Shown here: piece by piece, positions 1 through 6,787 of the stretch
Layout: every line of letters begins with the position of its first letter
How positions within the stretch are numbered: position 1 is the stretch's first letter
Source of the DNA: JBOHNM01 sp050730675
Lineage (GTDB): Bacteria > Planctomycetota > Phycisphaerae > Phycisphaerales > UBA1924
Direction: 5' to 3'
Assembly: GCA_050730675.1 (NCBI GenBank)
Contig: JBOHNM010000083.1
Coordinates: 1-18,182 of the forward strand
Length of the DNA: 18,182 nucleotides
Notes under the pieces: model-generated
Database searches by the model: none
Told to the model about the DNA's origin: nothing
What the model saw: only the letters and a program-made list of their open reading frames with translations
Translations under genes and position numbers: made by a program

Positions 1-56
1 CCTGTAACTCGAACGTTGTCGTTATTGTCCCGGCAGGTCAGTCCGCAGAACTTGGA

Positions 57-2270
57 TCAGACCTTCTTCCTGCCAGTGATGAGCGGGACCAGCCCGTCGT
101 TGCTGAGGTTGAGCGAGCCGAGCAGGGCCGCGACGGCCGTGGCCTGGTCGCCCTGGGCGCTGCCGGCCAGTTCGATCAGCCGCTTGACCTGGCGATCCTC
201 GAGCAGGTTGCCGAAGCGCTTGGCGGCATCGGTGGACTTGCCGAGCAGGGCGGTCATCTCTTCGCCCTCTGCGGCCAGGGCCGCGTCGGCGAGCGCAACC
301 TGCACGCGACGGTCGTTGATGCGCGAGAGCACATCGGCGACCTGTGTGCGGACGGGGCCCTTGAGTTCACGCAGCGCGCTGGTGAGCGGGCCCGCGGCGT
401 CGGCAACGCTGAAGACCGGGTTGGCAGAAATTGCCAGGTCGCGCAAGGCCGTCAAGGCCCGGCCCTGGTATGCCGCGGCGTCCTCGGCGGTCATCGGCTC
501 GCCCGCGGCCTTCTCAGAGAGCTGCTTGATTGACTCGGTGACGGCGGCGGCATCGATGCCGCTGCGGGCCGCGCGGAAGCTGAGGTCTTTCTCAAGTGCG
601 CTGTTGAGATCGATCGCACCCTGAGCGTCCGAAAATGCGAGGATCGGTGCAGCGGCCAGCTTGGAGCTTGCGCGGGCCTCGGCGACGGCCGTGAGCGTGG
701 AGGGGTTGGGGAGAGCCACGATCACCAGGTCCACACCTGGCGCACCGGCGACGGCGTCGGCGACGTCGCTGAGCTGTGTGCCCACGAAGACCGTGAAGCC
801 CGTGGGCTTGAGCTGGTCGGCGAAGGCGTTGGCAGCTTCCCCTTTGTTCGAGAGGATCACCGCGTACTTGGAATTGGGCTCGCGGATGGCGCTGGCAAGG
901 ATCGGCACCACACGGTCGGCACCGTCGAAAGTCGTCTGCGGCTGGGCGCTGGCGAGGGCCAAGGCGGCCTCGACCTGCACACGCCGGTTGGGGTAGCGCA
1001 GGGCCTCGAGCAGGGGACGCCGGTTATTTTCAGCAGCGGCCAGGGCGGCGGCGCCGGCGGTCTTCTGCAGAGCCGCGATGGCCTTGCGGGCAAGCGGGGT
1101 GTCCTTGGTATCGATGGCGCGGGCGAGGACGCGCTGGCAGATGCTCGGACCGGCGGCCACGGCGTAGTACATCGCATCGCGGCGGTCGGCGCCGTAGAGC
1201 GGATTGGCGTATTCCTTGGGCGTATCGATCTCGCGGCGGAAGTTGGCCGCGACCCACAGAGCCAGAGCGGTCTTGTTCGAGGGGTCGAGCACCAAGGCAC
1301 GCTCGGCCGACCGCATCGCCATCATCGTGTTGAACAGCTCGGTGCGAACAGGGGTTCCCGAAAGGCCCGAGGCGGGGTCGAAGTTCCAGACCGGCTGGGT
1401 TTCGTCGTGCGGGAAGAGCAGAAGGCTGGACTGCTTGGCGTAGTAGGCCTCGCCGAGCGCCTCGTACATGGCCGCGACCGACGCGCCATTGCCGCTGACG
1501 AAGCCGCCCTCGCCATAATTGATGCGGTTGATGGCATTCATTGCGGCGTTGCGGACGGCGTCCACCTGCGTCGTGGCGGCCAGTTCGTACAGGGCCGCGA
1601 GCGAAGTCTTGTACGGAATCTCGCCGAGGATGCCCGCGATCGTTTCCTGCAGCGTCGGCGGGACCGACGGCAGAGCTGAGACGAGCGGGGCGATCGACTG
1701 GCGGCGCATGTCGATCAGCAGGGCGCGGACCTCGCCGGTGAGCGCAACGTCGGACTTCTTCTGCAGGGCCTGAATGAGCTGCGGCATGGCGTATTCGCCT
1801 GCGGCGGCAAGGCGCTCGCGGGCGTACATGCGCTGGGTCTGGGTGCCGGTGAGGAGTGAGATGCTCTTGGTGATCTCGGCGGCATCCCGGGCCATATCGA
1901 GCTTGCCCTGCTCGTAGGCCTTGAGGAGCTTGGAGGCGACGGCCTCAAGCTCGCCGACGCGCTGGCCGCTGCCGGCCGACTGCTCGAAGCGGGCAAGCTC
2001 GCCCGAAGCCTCGACCATCTTGACGAAGTCGGTCAGCTTCATCGCCTTGTCACCCTCGGCCTTGCCGTAGGGGGCGGGGAGGCGGTCGAGCAGGGCCTGG
2101 CCGTTGGCCGCGGCGAGGTCGTAGCGGCTGATGCGGGTGTAGTGGATGAAGTCGCGGAGCTGGGTCTGCGCTTCCTTGTTGTCGTCGGGCGCCATGGCGA
2201 GGCAGGAGCCGGCAACGGCAAGGGCAAGGGCCAGACGAGCGAAGGGTGACTTGATCACGTTTGAAGGCAC
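57..2270 (-). CDS. Exported HEAT-like repeat protein with a degenerate receiver-like domain
   Basis: The 737-residue product has a hydrophobic export signal at about residues 8-27 with a plausible cleavage after AMA. Most of the rest is helical, in Ala/Leu-rich repeats resembling HEAT/armadillo repeats (about 150-250, 390-465 and 600-720), with a TPR-like helix pair near 310-345. Residues 468-585 differ: they alternate beta and alpha like a CheY receiver (YAVILSN, DLVIVALP, PILAFSD), but the acceptor Asp position is Ala and no Lys-Pro follows. I chose a GTG start because AAGGAG lies six bases upstream; an ATG 60 bases further upstream lacks such a site. The protein is probably a periplasmic scaffold; function unknown. 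It is divergent from the HTH-receiver regulator. Confidence 0.8.
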   Translation of the reverse strand: MPSNVIKSPFARLALALAVAGSCLAMAPDDNKEAQTQLRDFIHYTRISRYDLAAANGQALLDRLPAPYGKAEGDKAMKLTDFVKMVEASGELARFEQSAGSGQRVGELEAVASKLLKAYEQGKLDMARDAAEITKSISLLTGTQTQRMYARERLAAAGEYAMPQLIQALQKKSDVALTGEVRALLIDMRRQSIAPLVSALPSVPPTLQETIAGILGEIPYKTSLAALYELAATTQVDAVRNAAMNAINRINYGEGGFVSGNGASVAAMYEALGEAYYAKQSSLLLFPHDETQPVWNFDPASGLSGTPVRTELFNTMMAMRSAERALVLDPSNKTALALWVAANFRREIDTPKEYANPLYGADRRDAMYYAVAAGPSICQRVLARAIDTKDTPLARKAIAALQKTAGAAALAAAENNRRPLLEALRYPNRRVQVEAALALASAQPQTTFDGADRVVPILASAIREPNSKYAVILSNKGEAANAFADQLKPTGFTVFVGTQLSDVADAVAGAPGVDLVIVALPNPSTLTAVAEARASSKLAAAPILAFSDAQGAIDLNSALEKDLSFRAARSGIDAAAVTESIKQLSEKAAGEPMTAEDAAAYQGRALTALRDLAISANPVFSVADAAGPLTSALRELKGPVRTQVADVLSRINDRRVQVALADAALAAEGEEMTALLGKSTDAAKRFGNLLEDRQVKRLIELAGSAQGDQATAVAALLGSLNLSNDGLVPLITGRKKV

Positions 2271-2631
2271 GAGCGACTCCTTGGGCGGCCGGCGGCCGAC
2301 CCAGATGCACAAACCCACGACCGGCAGCACGTCCCTGCCGGGCCAAGCCCGGGGACCGAGCCTCGGCTCCCGGAGCGAGAAGGTAACCGTCCGGGGGCCG
2401 GGGTGTCAATCCGGGGATGAGGGGACAGGTTAGGCGTTCCGGTCCGAGAAGCGCCCCCTTCGGGTTGCACCTGTCCCGGGGGGTTGGATGGGGATCCGTA
2501 AGAAATGCGGGATTTGCGGTTGAGGGAGCTTCAGACGCGGGTGCGGGCGGCCGATTTCAGGCAGGTAGACGGCCTCGCCCTGTGCGGCGGTGCGCCCAAG
2601 CCAGCAACCTCAGAACCCCGGGGACGAGACG
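2271..2631. other. 361-bp divergent intergenic region
   Basis: This spacer lies between the exported repeat protein (minus) and the HTH-receiver gene (plus). Short open frames cross it, but none has a ribosome site and protein-like composition together. It holds a hairpin at 2352-2371 (GGGACCGA, loop GCC, TCGG-C-TCCC with one bulged C) and a longer nested inverted repeat at 2422-2477, listed separately. I could not find a convincing -35/-10 pair for either gene. Confidence 0.6.
2422..2477. other. Candidate structured RNA element (three-way junction fold)
   Basis: A perfect 9-bp outer stem pairs GGGACAGGT (2422-2430) with ACCTGTCCC (2469-2477). Inside it, GGCGTT (2433-2438) pairs with AGCGCC (2450-2455, one G-U), and CCC/GGG (2456-2458 with 2462-2464) closes a TTC loop that can also be read as a UUCG tetraloop. 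The arrangement resembles a small three-way junction about 155 bases upstream of the HTH-receiver start. It matches no riboswitch class I recognise. Orientation is unknown, and GC-rich DNA produces chance stems, so this is tentative. Confidence 0.3.
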
Positions 2632-3210
2632 ATGCCCTTCGAGAAAGACGTACTGACCACCGGCGAGGTCGCGAAGATCTGCAATGTCGCGCCGCGCACG
2701 GTCTCGAAGTGGTTCGACTCGGGCTCCCTCAAGGGATACCGGATCCCGGGGTCCAAGGACCGCCGCATCCCGGTCTCGCAGCTGGTCAAGTTCATGAAGG
2801 CCCACAACATCCCCTTGGACGGGATGATGAGCGGCAAGACCCGCGTGCTGGTCGTCGACGATGAGAAGGAGATCGTCGAGGTCCTGCAGAAGGTGCTGAC
2901 CGAGCAGGCCAACTACGAGGTGCGTTCGGCGACCACCGGCTTCGGGGCCGGCGTCGAGTGCGAGCGGTTCAAGCCGCACGTGGTCCTGCTGGACATCCAC
3001 CTGGCCGAGGGCGACTCGCGCGCCGTGGCCCAGATGATCCGCGGCGAGGACGAGCTTTCGATGACCAAGATCGTCGCCATGAGCGGCAAAATGACCGACG
3101 GCCAGCTCGCCGGCCTTCGCGGCCAGGGCTTCGAGGCCTTCCTCAAGAAGCCCTTCCAGGTGCGTCAGGTGATCGAAGCGATTGAGAACGTGACGTCACT
3201 GGTCCACTGA
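2632..3210 (+). CDS. Response regulator: excisionase/MerR-type HTH followed by a receiver domain
   Basis: The 192-residue product has an N-terminal helix-turn-helix of the excisionase/MerR kind (about residues 8-58: TTGEVAKICNVAPRTVSKWF, then a basic IPGSKDRRIP wing). A CheY-like receiver follows (about 70-188). Receiver residues are intact: acidic pair D76-D77, acceptor D121 in VLLDIH, S151 in AMSG and K173 before P174 in FLKKPF. It should therefore be phosphorylated by a histidine kinase and bind DNA, in the reverse of the usual receiver-first order. No kinase gene is in the window. I chose the ATG at 2632 because it begins directly before the HTH; an in-frame ATG 42 bases upstream adds only low-complexity residues. 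The ribosome site is weak. An intrinsic terminator follows 31 bases after the stop. Confidence 0.88.
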   Translation: MPFEKDVLTTGEVAKICNVAPRTVSKWFDSGSLKGYRIPGSKDRRIPVSQLVKFMKAHNIPLDGMMSGKTRVLVVDDEKEIVEVLQKVLTEQANYEVRSATTGFGAGVECERFKPHVVLLDIHLAEGDSRAVAQMIRGEDELSMTKIVAMSGKMTDGQLAGLRGQGFEAFLKKPFQVRQVIEAIENVTSLVH

Positions 3211-3241
3211 TTCGGTCGGCACAAAACAATTTTCGCTCTCG

Positions 3242-3277
3242 CAGGCCCGGGTTCGCAGCTCGGGCCTGTCCTTTTTT
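3242..3277 (+). terminator. Intrinsic terminator after the HTH-receiver gene
   Basis: CAGGCCCGGG and CTCGGGCCTG form a GC-rich stem (3242-3268) around a short loop, followed by TCC and six T residues on the plus strand. It lies 31 bases after the regulator stop. On the minus strand the stem is followed more distantly by a T-containing stretch, so it may also slow transcription leaving the convergent antitoxin gene. Confidence 0.88.
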
Positions 3278-3299
3278 GAGCCATGGAGGACGTGACTCG

Positions 3300-3695
3300 C
3301 TACGCCGGAATCTTCTTTCGCTTGCCGATTGCCGCCGAGCGCGCGCCGGCTTTGGCTCCGCTCCCTGCGAAACGGATGAGAGATGTGAACTGATCGGGAC
3401 TGGCTTCGGCGATCTGTAGCAGCCGAGCTTCTCCCGCCTTGGGCTTCCGAGCGCCTTGCTCCCAACTCTGGAGCGTCTTGGTCGGGACATTCAGGAAGCA
3501 CGCGAAGACCGCCTGCGACATCTTTGTTCGTTTGCGGATCGAGACAACGCGGTTCTTCGAGATCGTGGGAGCCGGCTTGGGCAGGATGGTCGTCGTGAGA
3601 GTGACCTTGCCCTTAGTCTGCGCGATCGCTTCGCTCAAGCCTTGGCGGATCTGCTCATAGAGGCTCATGCTCTCGATATCCTGGTCGCGCTTCAT
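3300..3695 (-). CDS. higA: HigA-like antitoxin, XRE-family HTH
   Basis: The 131-residue product has an N-terminal segment typical of HigA2/NadS-like antitoxins (SLYEQIRQGLSEAI, residues 11-24). Residues 48-98 form a Cro/C1-type helix-turn-helix (RKRTKMSQAVFACFLNVPTKTLQSWEQG region), and the tail is basic. It should bind the operator and neutralise the toxin encoded just upstream. Its ATG overlaps the toxin stop as ATGA, so the two are translationally coupled, and AGGGGA provides a ribosome site. The toxin-first order and HTH antitoxin match the HigBA arrangement. The exact subfamily cannot be fixed by eye. Confidence 0.87.
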   Translation of the reverse strand: MKRDQDIESMSLYEQIRQGLSEAIAQTKGKVTLTTTILPKPAPTISKNRVVSIRKRTKMSQAVFACFLNVPTKTLQSWEQGARKPKAGEARLLQIAEASPDQFTSLIRFAGSGAKAGARSAAIGKRKKIPA

Positions 3696-4072
3696 GGCTT
3701 TCCCCTTCGTTTCGGCTTGGCTCGCTGGTACGCCGCGATCGCTTCCCGACGAAGCTGCCTCGCCAACCCGCATAGGTCGCTGACTTCGTCCTTGCTCAGG
3801 TCTTCGCGCTCGTCCTTTCCGAACACCGTCACCAAATCAATCCTGCTCGCTTCGGGTGTATGCACGTAGATCACCCGTACACCTCCTCGTTTCCCTTTGC
3901 CGCGGCTCTGATCTCCGAACCGCACCTTGCGGAGTATCCCGCACCCCGGGATCGAATCGCCCTTGTGCGGATTCTCCAACAATTCGTTCTGAAGCGCCCG
4001 GAGGGCCTCGTCGTTCTGGCGGCTGTGCCACCGGGCGGTGAAGACTCGGCTTTCAACGAACGTCAGGTACAT
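3692..4072 (-). CDS. higB: HigB/RelE-like toxin
   Basis: The 126-residue basic protein resembles HigB2-type members of the RelE/ParE superfamily, which by family knowledge are ribosome-dependent mRNA interferases. Visible hallmarks are GDSIPGCGILRKVRF (38-52), the GKGKRGGVRVIY strand (59-69) and the KDEREDLSKDE segment (86-96), the usual order in this family. I chose the ATG at 4072 because family similarity begins there (MYLTFVES) and because the mapped promoter would start transcription only 7-8 bases upstream. The frame stays open to 4126, but that stretch would lie mostly upstream of the transcript start. The gene overlaps the antitoxin by four bases. Confidence 0.87.
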   Translation of the reverse strand: MYLTFVESRVFTARWHSRQNDEALRALQNELLENPHKGDSIPGCGILRKVRFGDQSRGKGKRGGVRVIYVHTPEASRIDLVTVFGKDEREDLSKDEVSDLCGLARQLRREAIAAYQRAKPKRRGKP

Positions 4073-4087
4073 TGTACTACGCCGTAG
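4067..4087. promoter_or_regulatory. Paired palindromes, probable antitoxin operator
   Basis: Two 11-bp palindromes adjoin and share one base: GTACATTGTAC (4067-4077), which contains the toxin start codon, and CTACGCCGTAG (4077-4087), which touches the -10 box. Their centres (4072 and 4082) are 10 bp apart, about one helical turn. Binding there would block initiation, as expected for autoregulation by an HTH antitoxin. The assignment is inferred. Confidence 0.5.
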
Positions 4088-4114
4088 GATAGATTCCAGT
4101 GCACATACTGTCGA
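4086..4114 (-). promoter_or_regulatory. Sigma70-like promoter of the toxin-antitoxin operon
   Basis: On the minus strand TCGACA (4109-4114) and TATCCT (4086-4091) are separated by exactly 17 bases; they match 5/6 and 4/6 consensus bases. Transcription would start near 4079-4080, leaving a 7-8 base leader before the toxin ATG, too short for a normal ribosome site. Confidence 0.55.
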
Positions 4115-4198
4115 AGCTTGAATCAATTATCGGTCATTGAACGTCCCACGTCGCATGTGCATAGCGAGGGTGAACCTTCTCCTCCATACACTGGTCCC

Positions 4199-4789
4199 AT
4201 GAGCGAGTCCCCCCTGCTTGCATCGCTGCGCCAAGCCCGCGAAGCGCTCGATTCGCTCCTGGCTGATAGCGCGGCTCTTGCAGTTGCAGAACGTGCACCG
4301 GGCGTGATCGCCGCCTGCCTCAAGGCCGGGGGCAAGGTGTTGGCGGTCGGCAACGGCGGCTCGTGCTGCGATGCGGCGCACTTCTGCGAGGAACTGACCG
4401 GACGTTTCCGCAATGATCGCCCGCCTCTGGCGGCCATCGCGTGCAGCGACGCTTCGCACATCACCTGCACCGCCAACGACTACGGCTTCGAGCACATCTT
4501 CTCGCGCTGGGTGCAGGGGCTCGGCCGCAAGGGCGATGTGCTTGTGGCTCTGAGCACCAGTGGTAACTCGGCCAACATCGTGAAGGCTGTCGCCGCGGCC
4601 AAGCACGCCGGGATGACGACCATCGCCCTGCTGGGGCGCGATGGGGGCAAGCTGCGCGGCGCGTGCGACTTGGACATTATCGTCCCCGGCGAGGGGAGCG
4701 ACCGCATCCAGGAACTGCACATGCTCCTGCTGCACGCGTGGGTGGAACAGGTCGAGCGCCTGATGTTCCCTGAATTGACCGGACGCTGA
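4199..4789 (+). CDS. gmhA: Phosphoheptose isomerase (sedoheptulose 7-phosphate isomerase)
   Basis: The 196-residue SIS-domain protein is close to the usual GmhA length (about 192). It carries family signatures: GNGGSCCDAAHFCEELTGRF (51-70), NDYGFEHIFSR (93-103), LSTSGNSANI (118-127) and GRDGGK (146-151). H61, E65, Q171 and H179 match the zinc/catalytic residues of GmhA. By family knowledge it converts sedoheptulose 7-phosphate to D-glycero-D-manno-heptose 7-phosphate in the cytoplasm, the first step of ADP-heptose synthesis for lipopolysaccharide or other heptose glycans. No other heptose gene is in the window. The chosen ATG begins where similarity starts; no clear Shine-Dalgarno precedes it. 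It is divergent from the toxin-antitoxin operon. Confidence 0.9.
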   Translation: MSESPLLASLRQAREALDSLLADSAALAVAERAPGVIAACLKAGGKVLAVGNGGSCCDAAHFCEELTGRFRNDRPPLAAIACSDASHITCTANDYGFEHIFSRWVQGLGRKGDVLVALSTSGNSANIVKAVAAAKHAGMTTIALLGRDGGKLRGACDLDIIVPGEGSDRIQELHMLLLHAWVEQVERLMFPELTGR

Positions 4790-4836
4790 GCGACGCGAGC
4801 ATCCGCGCGGCGTGCCGGAACGAATCCTGTGCAACG

Positions 4837-4858
4837 GCCCGCCACTCGCGGAGCGGGC
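4837..4858. other. Small hairpin between gmhA and the next gene
   Basis: GCCCGC (4837-4842) and GCGGGC (4853-4858) form a perfect 6-bp stem with a 10-base loop. No T-run follows, so it is not a standard terminator. Confidence 0.25.
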
Positions 4859-4873
4859 GTCTGGAGCTTGGCC

Positions 4874-5266
4874 ATGAATCGTCGCTTGCTTTGCGTCGCG
4901 GGCGTTCTCGTGGGTATCACCGCCGGAGTATGGGCAGTGTCTTCGCGCGCCGAAGCCCAGCCCAAGCGCGGCACGGAATTGGTCAGAGAACTCAGACTCC
5001 CCAACACCACCTACAGCGCCATCGTGATCGCTGCCTACGGCGGCGGAGCCAACGCGACCTCGTACGCCGCGGTCTTCACTAATGGGCAACAGGAGTTTGC
5101 CGTTACGGTCCGGGGGGGCGAGTCGCTGATCATCCCGTTCATGGGCGGGTGGTCCGCAACGGACTACACGCTCAAGATCAACCCCGATGCGCCGACGTTC
5201 TTGGTCACGGCGTGGGGAATCCAGCAGAACGGTGGACCGATCGCCTTTGAGCCATTGAGAAGGTGA
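4874..5266 (+). CDS. Small exported protein of unknown function
   Basis: The 130-residue product starts with a clear signal peptide (RR, hydrophobic residues about 5-21, likely cleavage after AEA near residue 28). The mature part is about 100 residues, beta-rich, with many Gly, Thr and aromatic residues (TTYSAIVIAAYGGG; GGWSATDYTLKI) and no Cys after the signal. It is probably a small periplasmic or secreted beta-sandwich domain. I do not recognise the family. The ATG is supported by GGAG seven bases upstream. It sits 84 bases after gmhA and 105 before hmgA; co-transcription is possible but not evident. Confidence 0.75.
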   Translation: MNRRLLCVAGVLVGITAGVWAVSSRAEAQPKRGTELVRELRLPNTTYSAIVIAAYGGGANATSYAAVFTNGQQEFAVTVRGGESLIIPFMGGWSATDYTLKINPDAPTFLVTAWGIQQNGGPIAFEPLRR

Positions 5267-5277
5267 ACGTCCACTAG

Positions 5278-5316
5278 CGACCATCCGCGCTCGGCGCGGT
5301 CTGTTCGCAGTGGTCG
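5278..5316. other. Nested hairpin in the spacer before hmgA
   Basis: A perfect 6-bp stem CCGCGC-TCG-GCGCGG (5285-5299) sits inside an outer pairing CGACCA (5278-5283) with TGGTCG (5311-5316). It follows the small exported gene stop by 11 bases. No T-run follows; it could be a transcript-end stabiliser or chance. Confidence 0.3.
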
Positions 5317-5371
5317 GCTCCCGCGGGGCGCGTCAACCTAGAGTTCGTCGAGCCCCCTTGGAGAAGGATCG

Positions 5372-6772
5372 ATGCCGTATTACACCCGACTCGGGAAGCT
5401 GCCGCAGAAGCGCCACACACAGTTCCGGCGGCCTGACGGCTGCCTGTACTCCGAGGAGCTTTTCGGCACCGAGGGGTTCACCGGCCCGACGAGCACGATG
5501 TACCACATCCACCCGCCGACCCAGGTGAGTGGGTGGAAGACGCTCTACTCGACTAAGCAGGAATTCGTCGAGACCGACACGATGCGGATGCGCCACATCA
5601 AGACGGCGCCGCTGAAGCCCAAGGGCGACAGCGTGACCGGTCGCGTGGTCATGTTCGGCAACAGCGACTGCGAGATGGCCGTCTGCAACCCCGCCGAACA
5701 GATGGGCTACCACTTCAAGAACGGCCAGGGCGACGAGTGCTTCTTCATCCACTTCGGTTCCGGCACGGTCTACACGTTCATGGGCGCGTTGAAGTTCGGG
5801 CCCAAGGACTACATCATCATCCCCAAGGGTGTGATCTACCGCTTCGAGTGGGACAAGCGCGAGGCGAAAGAGGGGGAGCCGCCGGTCTCGGCGATGCCCT
5901 TGGGCAAGTTTCTGCTGATCGAGACGAGCAACGGCAGCCACATCGGCCCGCCGCCGCGGTATGTGAGCAAGCAGACGTCGCAGTTCCTCGAGCACGCCCC
6001 CTACTGCGAGCGCGACCTGCGCTTGCCCGAAGCGCCGATGACCTTCGACGAGCGCGGCGATTATGAGGTCCGCATCAAAGCCCGCGACCGCGTGCACAGC
6101 TACATCTACCACTACCACCCGCTCGACATCGTCGGGTGGGACGGGTGCTACTACCCATACATCTTCAACGTCGACGACTTCAGCCCGATCACCGGCAAGC
6201 TGCACATGCCGCCGCCGATCCACCAGACGTTCGAGGCCCACAATTTCGTGATCTGCTCGTTCTGCCCGCGCATGCTCGACTGGCACCCCAAGGCGATCAA
6301 GGTGCCGTACAACCACTCGAACCTCGACTCCGACGAGGTGCTCTACTACGTCGAGGGAAATTTCGGGTCCCGCAAGGGGATCGAGGTCGGCTCGATGACC
6401 GCGCACCCGCAGGGCATCCCCCACGGCCCACACCCCGGGACGATCGAGGCGTCGCTGAGCGCGACGTACACGGGCGAGCTGGCGGTGATGTGCGACACCT
6501 TCCGCCCGCTGCACCCGACCAAAGCCGCACTGGACATGGACGACCCCAAATACCCCGCCAGCTGGGAGGGGGAACACTTTCCAGGCTTGTCGAGCGGAAA
6601 GATGCACCTCAACGGTGTCGCGGCGATCGAGCCGCCGGCTGTGCAGGCGGCCCACTTCGTCGAGCACAAGGCCGAGTCGGCCAATGTGTGGGGGCCAGCA
6701 GAGTTGCCCGGAGGGAACGGGAAGAACGGCGGAGCGGGGAAGGCCACGAAGGGTAAGGGCAAGAAGCGGTAG
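5372..6772 (+). CDS. hmgA: Homogentisate 1,2-dioxygenase
   Basis: The 466-residue product is full length for this cupin-fold enzyme, which opens the ring of homogentisate to maleylacetoacetate in tyrosine/phenylalanine breakdown, using Fe(II) and O2. Recognisable blocks are DECFFIHFGSGTVYTFMG (121-138), DIVGWDGCYYPYIFNVDDF (252-270) and the metal region NHSNLDSDEVLYYVEGNF (314-331) with HPQGIPHGPHPG (345-356). Likely iron ligands are H315, E322 and H351. The ATG has an AAGGA site. About 20 residues at the C terminus are Gly/Lys-rich and look disordered. No other homogentisate-pathway gene lies in the window. The gene converges on the beta-propeller gene with only 15 bases between stops. Confidence 0.92.
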   Translation: MPYYTRLGKLPQKRHTQFRRPDGCLYSEELFGTEGFTGPTSTMYHIHPPTQVSGWKTLYSTKQEFVETDTMRMRHIKTAPLKPKGDSVTGRVVMFGNSDCEMAVCNPAEQMGYHFKNGQGDECFFIHFGSGTVYTFMGALKFGPKDYIIIPKGVIYRFEWDKREAKEGEPPVSAMPLGKFLLIETSNGSHIGPPPRYVSKQTSQFLEHAPYCERDLRLPEAPMTFDERGDYEVRIKARDRVHSYIYHYHPLDIVGWDGCYYPYIFNVDDFSPITGKLHMPPPIHQTFEAHNFVICSFCPRMLDWHPKAIKVPYNHSNLDSDEVLYYVEGNFGSRKGIEVGSMTAHPQGIPHGPHPGTIEASLSATYTGELAVMCDTFRPLHPTKAALDMDDPKYPASWEGEHFPGLSSGKMHLNGVAAIEPPAVQAAHFVEHKAESANVWGPAELPGGNGKNGGAGKATKGKGKKR

Positions 6773-6787
6773 ACCGCAACGATTCGG

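Noticed and set aside
1..56. Left edge of the window
   Set aside because: No terminator, gene fragment or repeat could be supported in this stretch.
2417..2656. Short plus-strand open frame in the long divergent spacer
   Set aside because: It overlaps the HTH-receiver start, has no ribosome site and an unpatterned Arg/Gly-rich translation.
4127..5284. Open frame of 385 codons on the minus strand opposite gmhA and the small exported gene
   Set aside because: It spans two well-supported plus-strand genes and the gap between them and resembles no protein.
5333..6667. Open frame of 444 codons on the minus strand opposite hmgA
   Set aside because: It is antisense to a clearly recognised enzyme, its translation is Arg/Val/Asp/His-rich without family features, and it is a third-position GC artefact.
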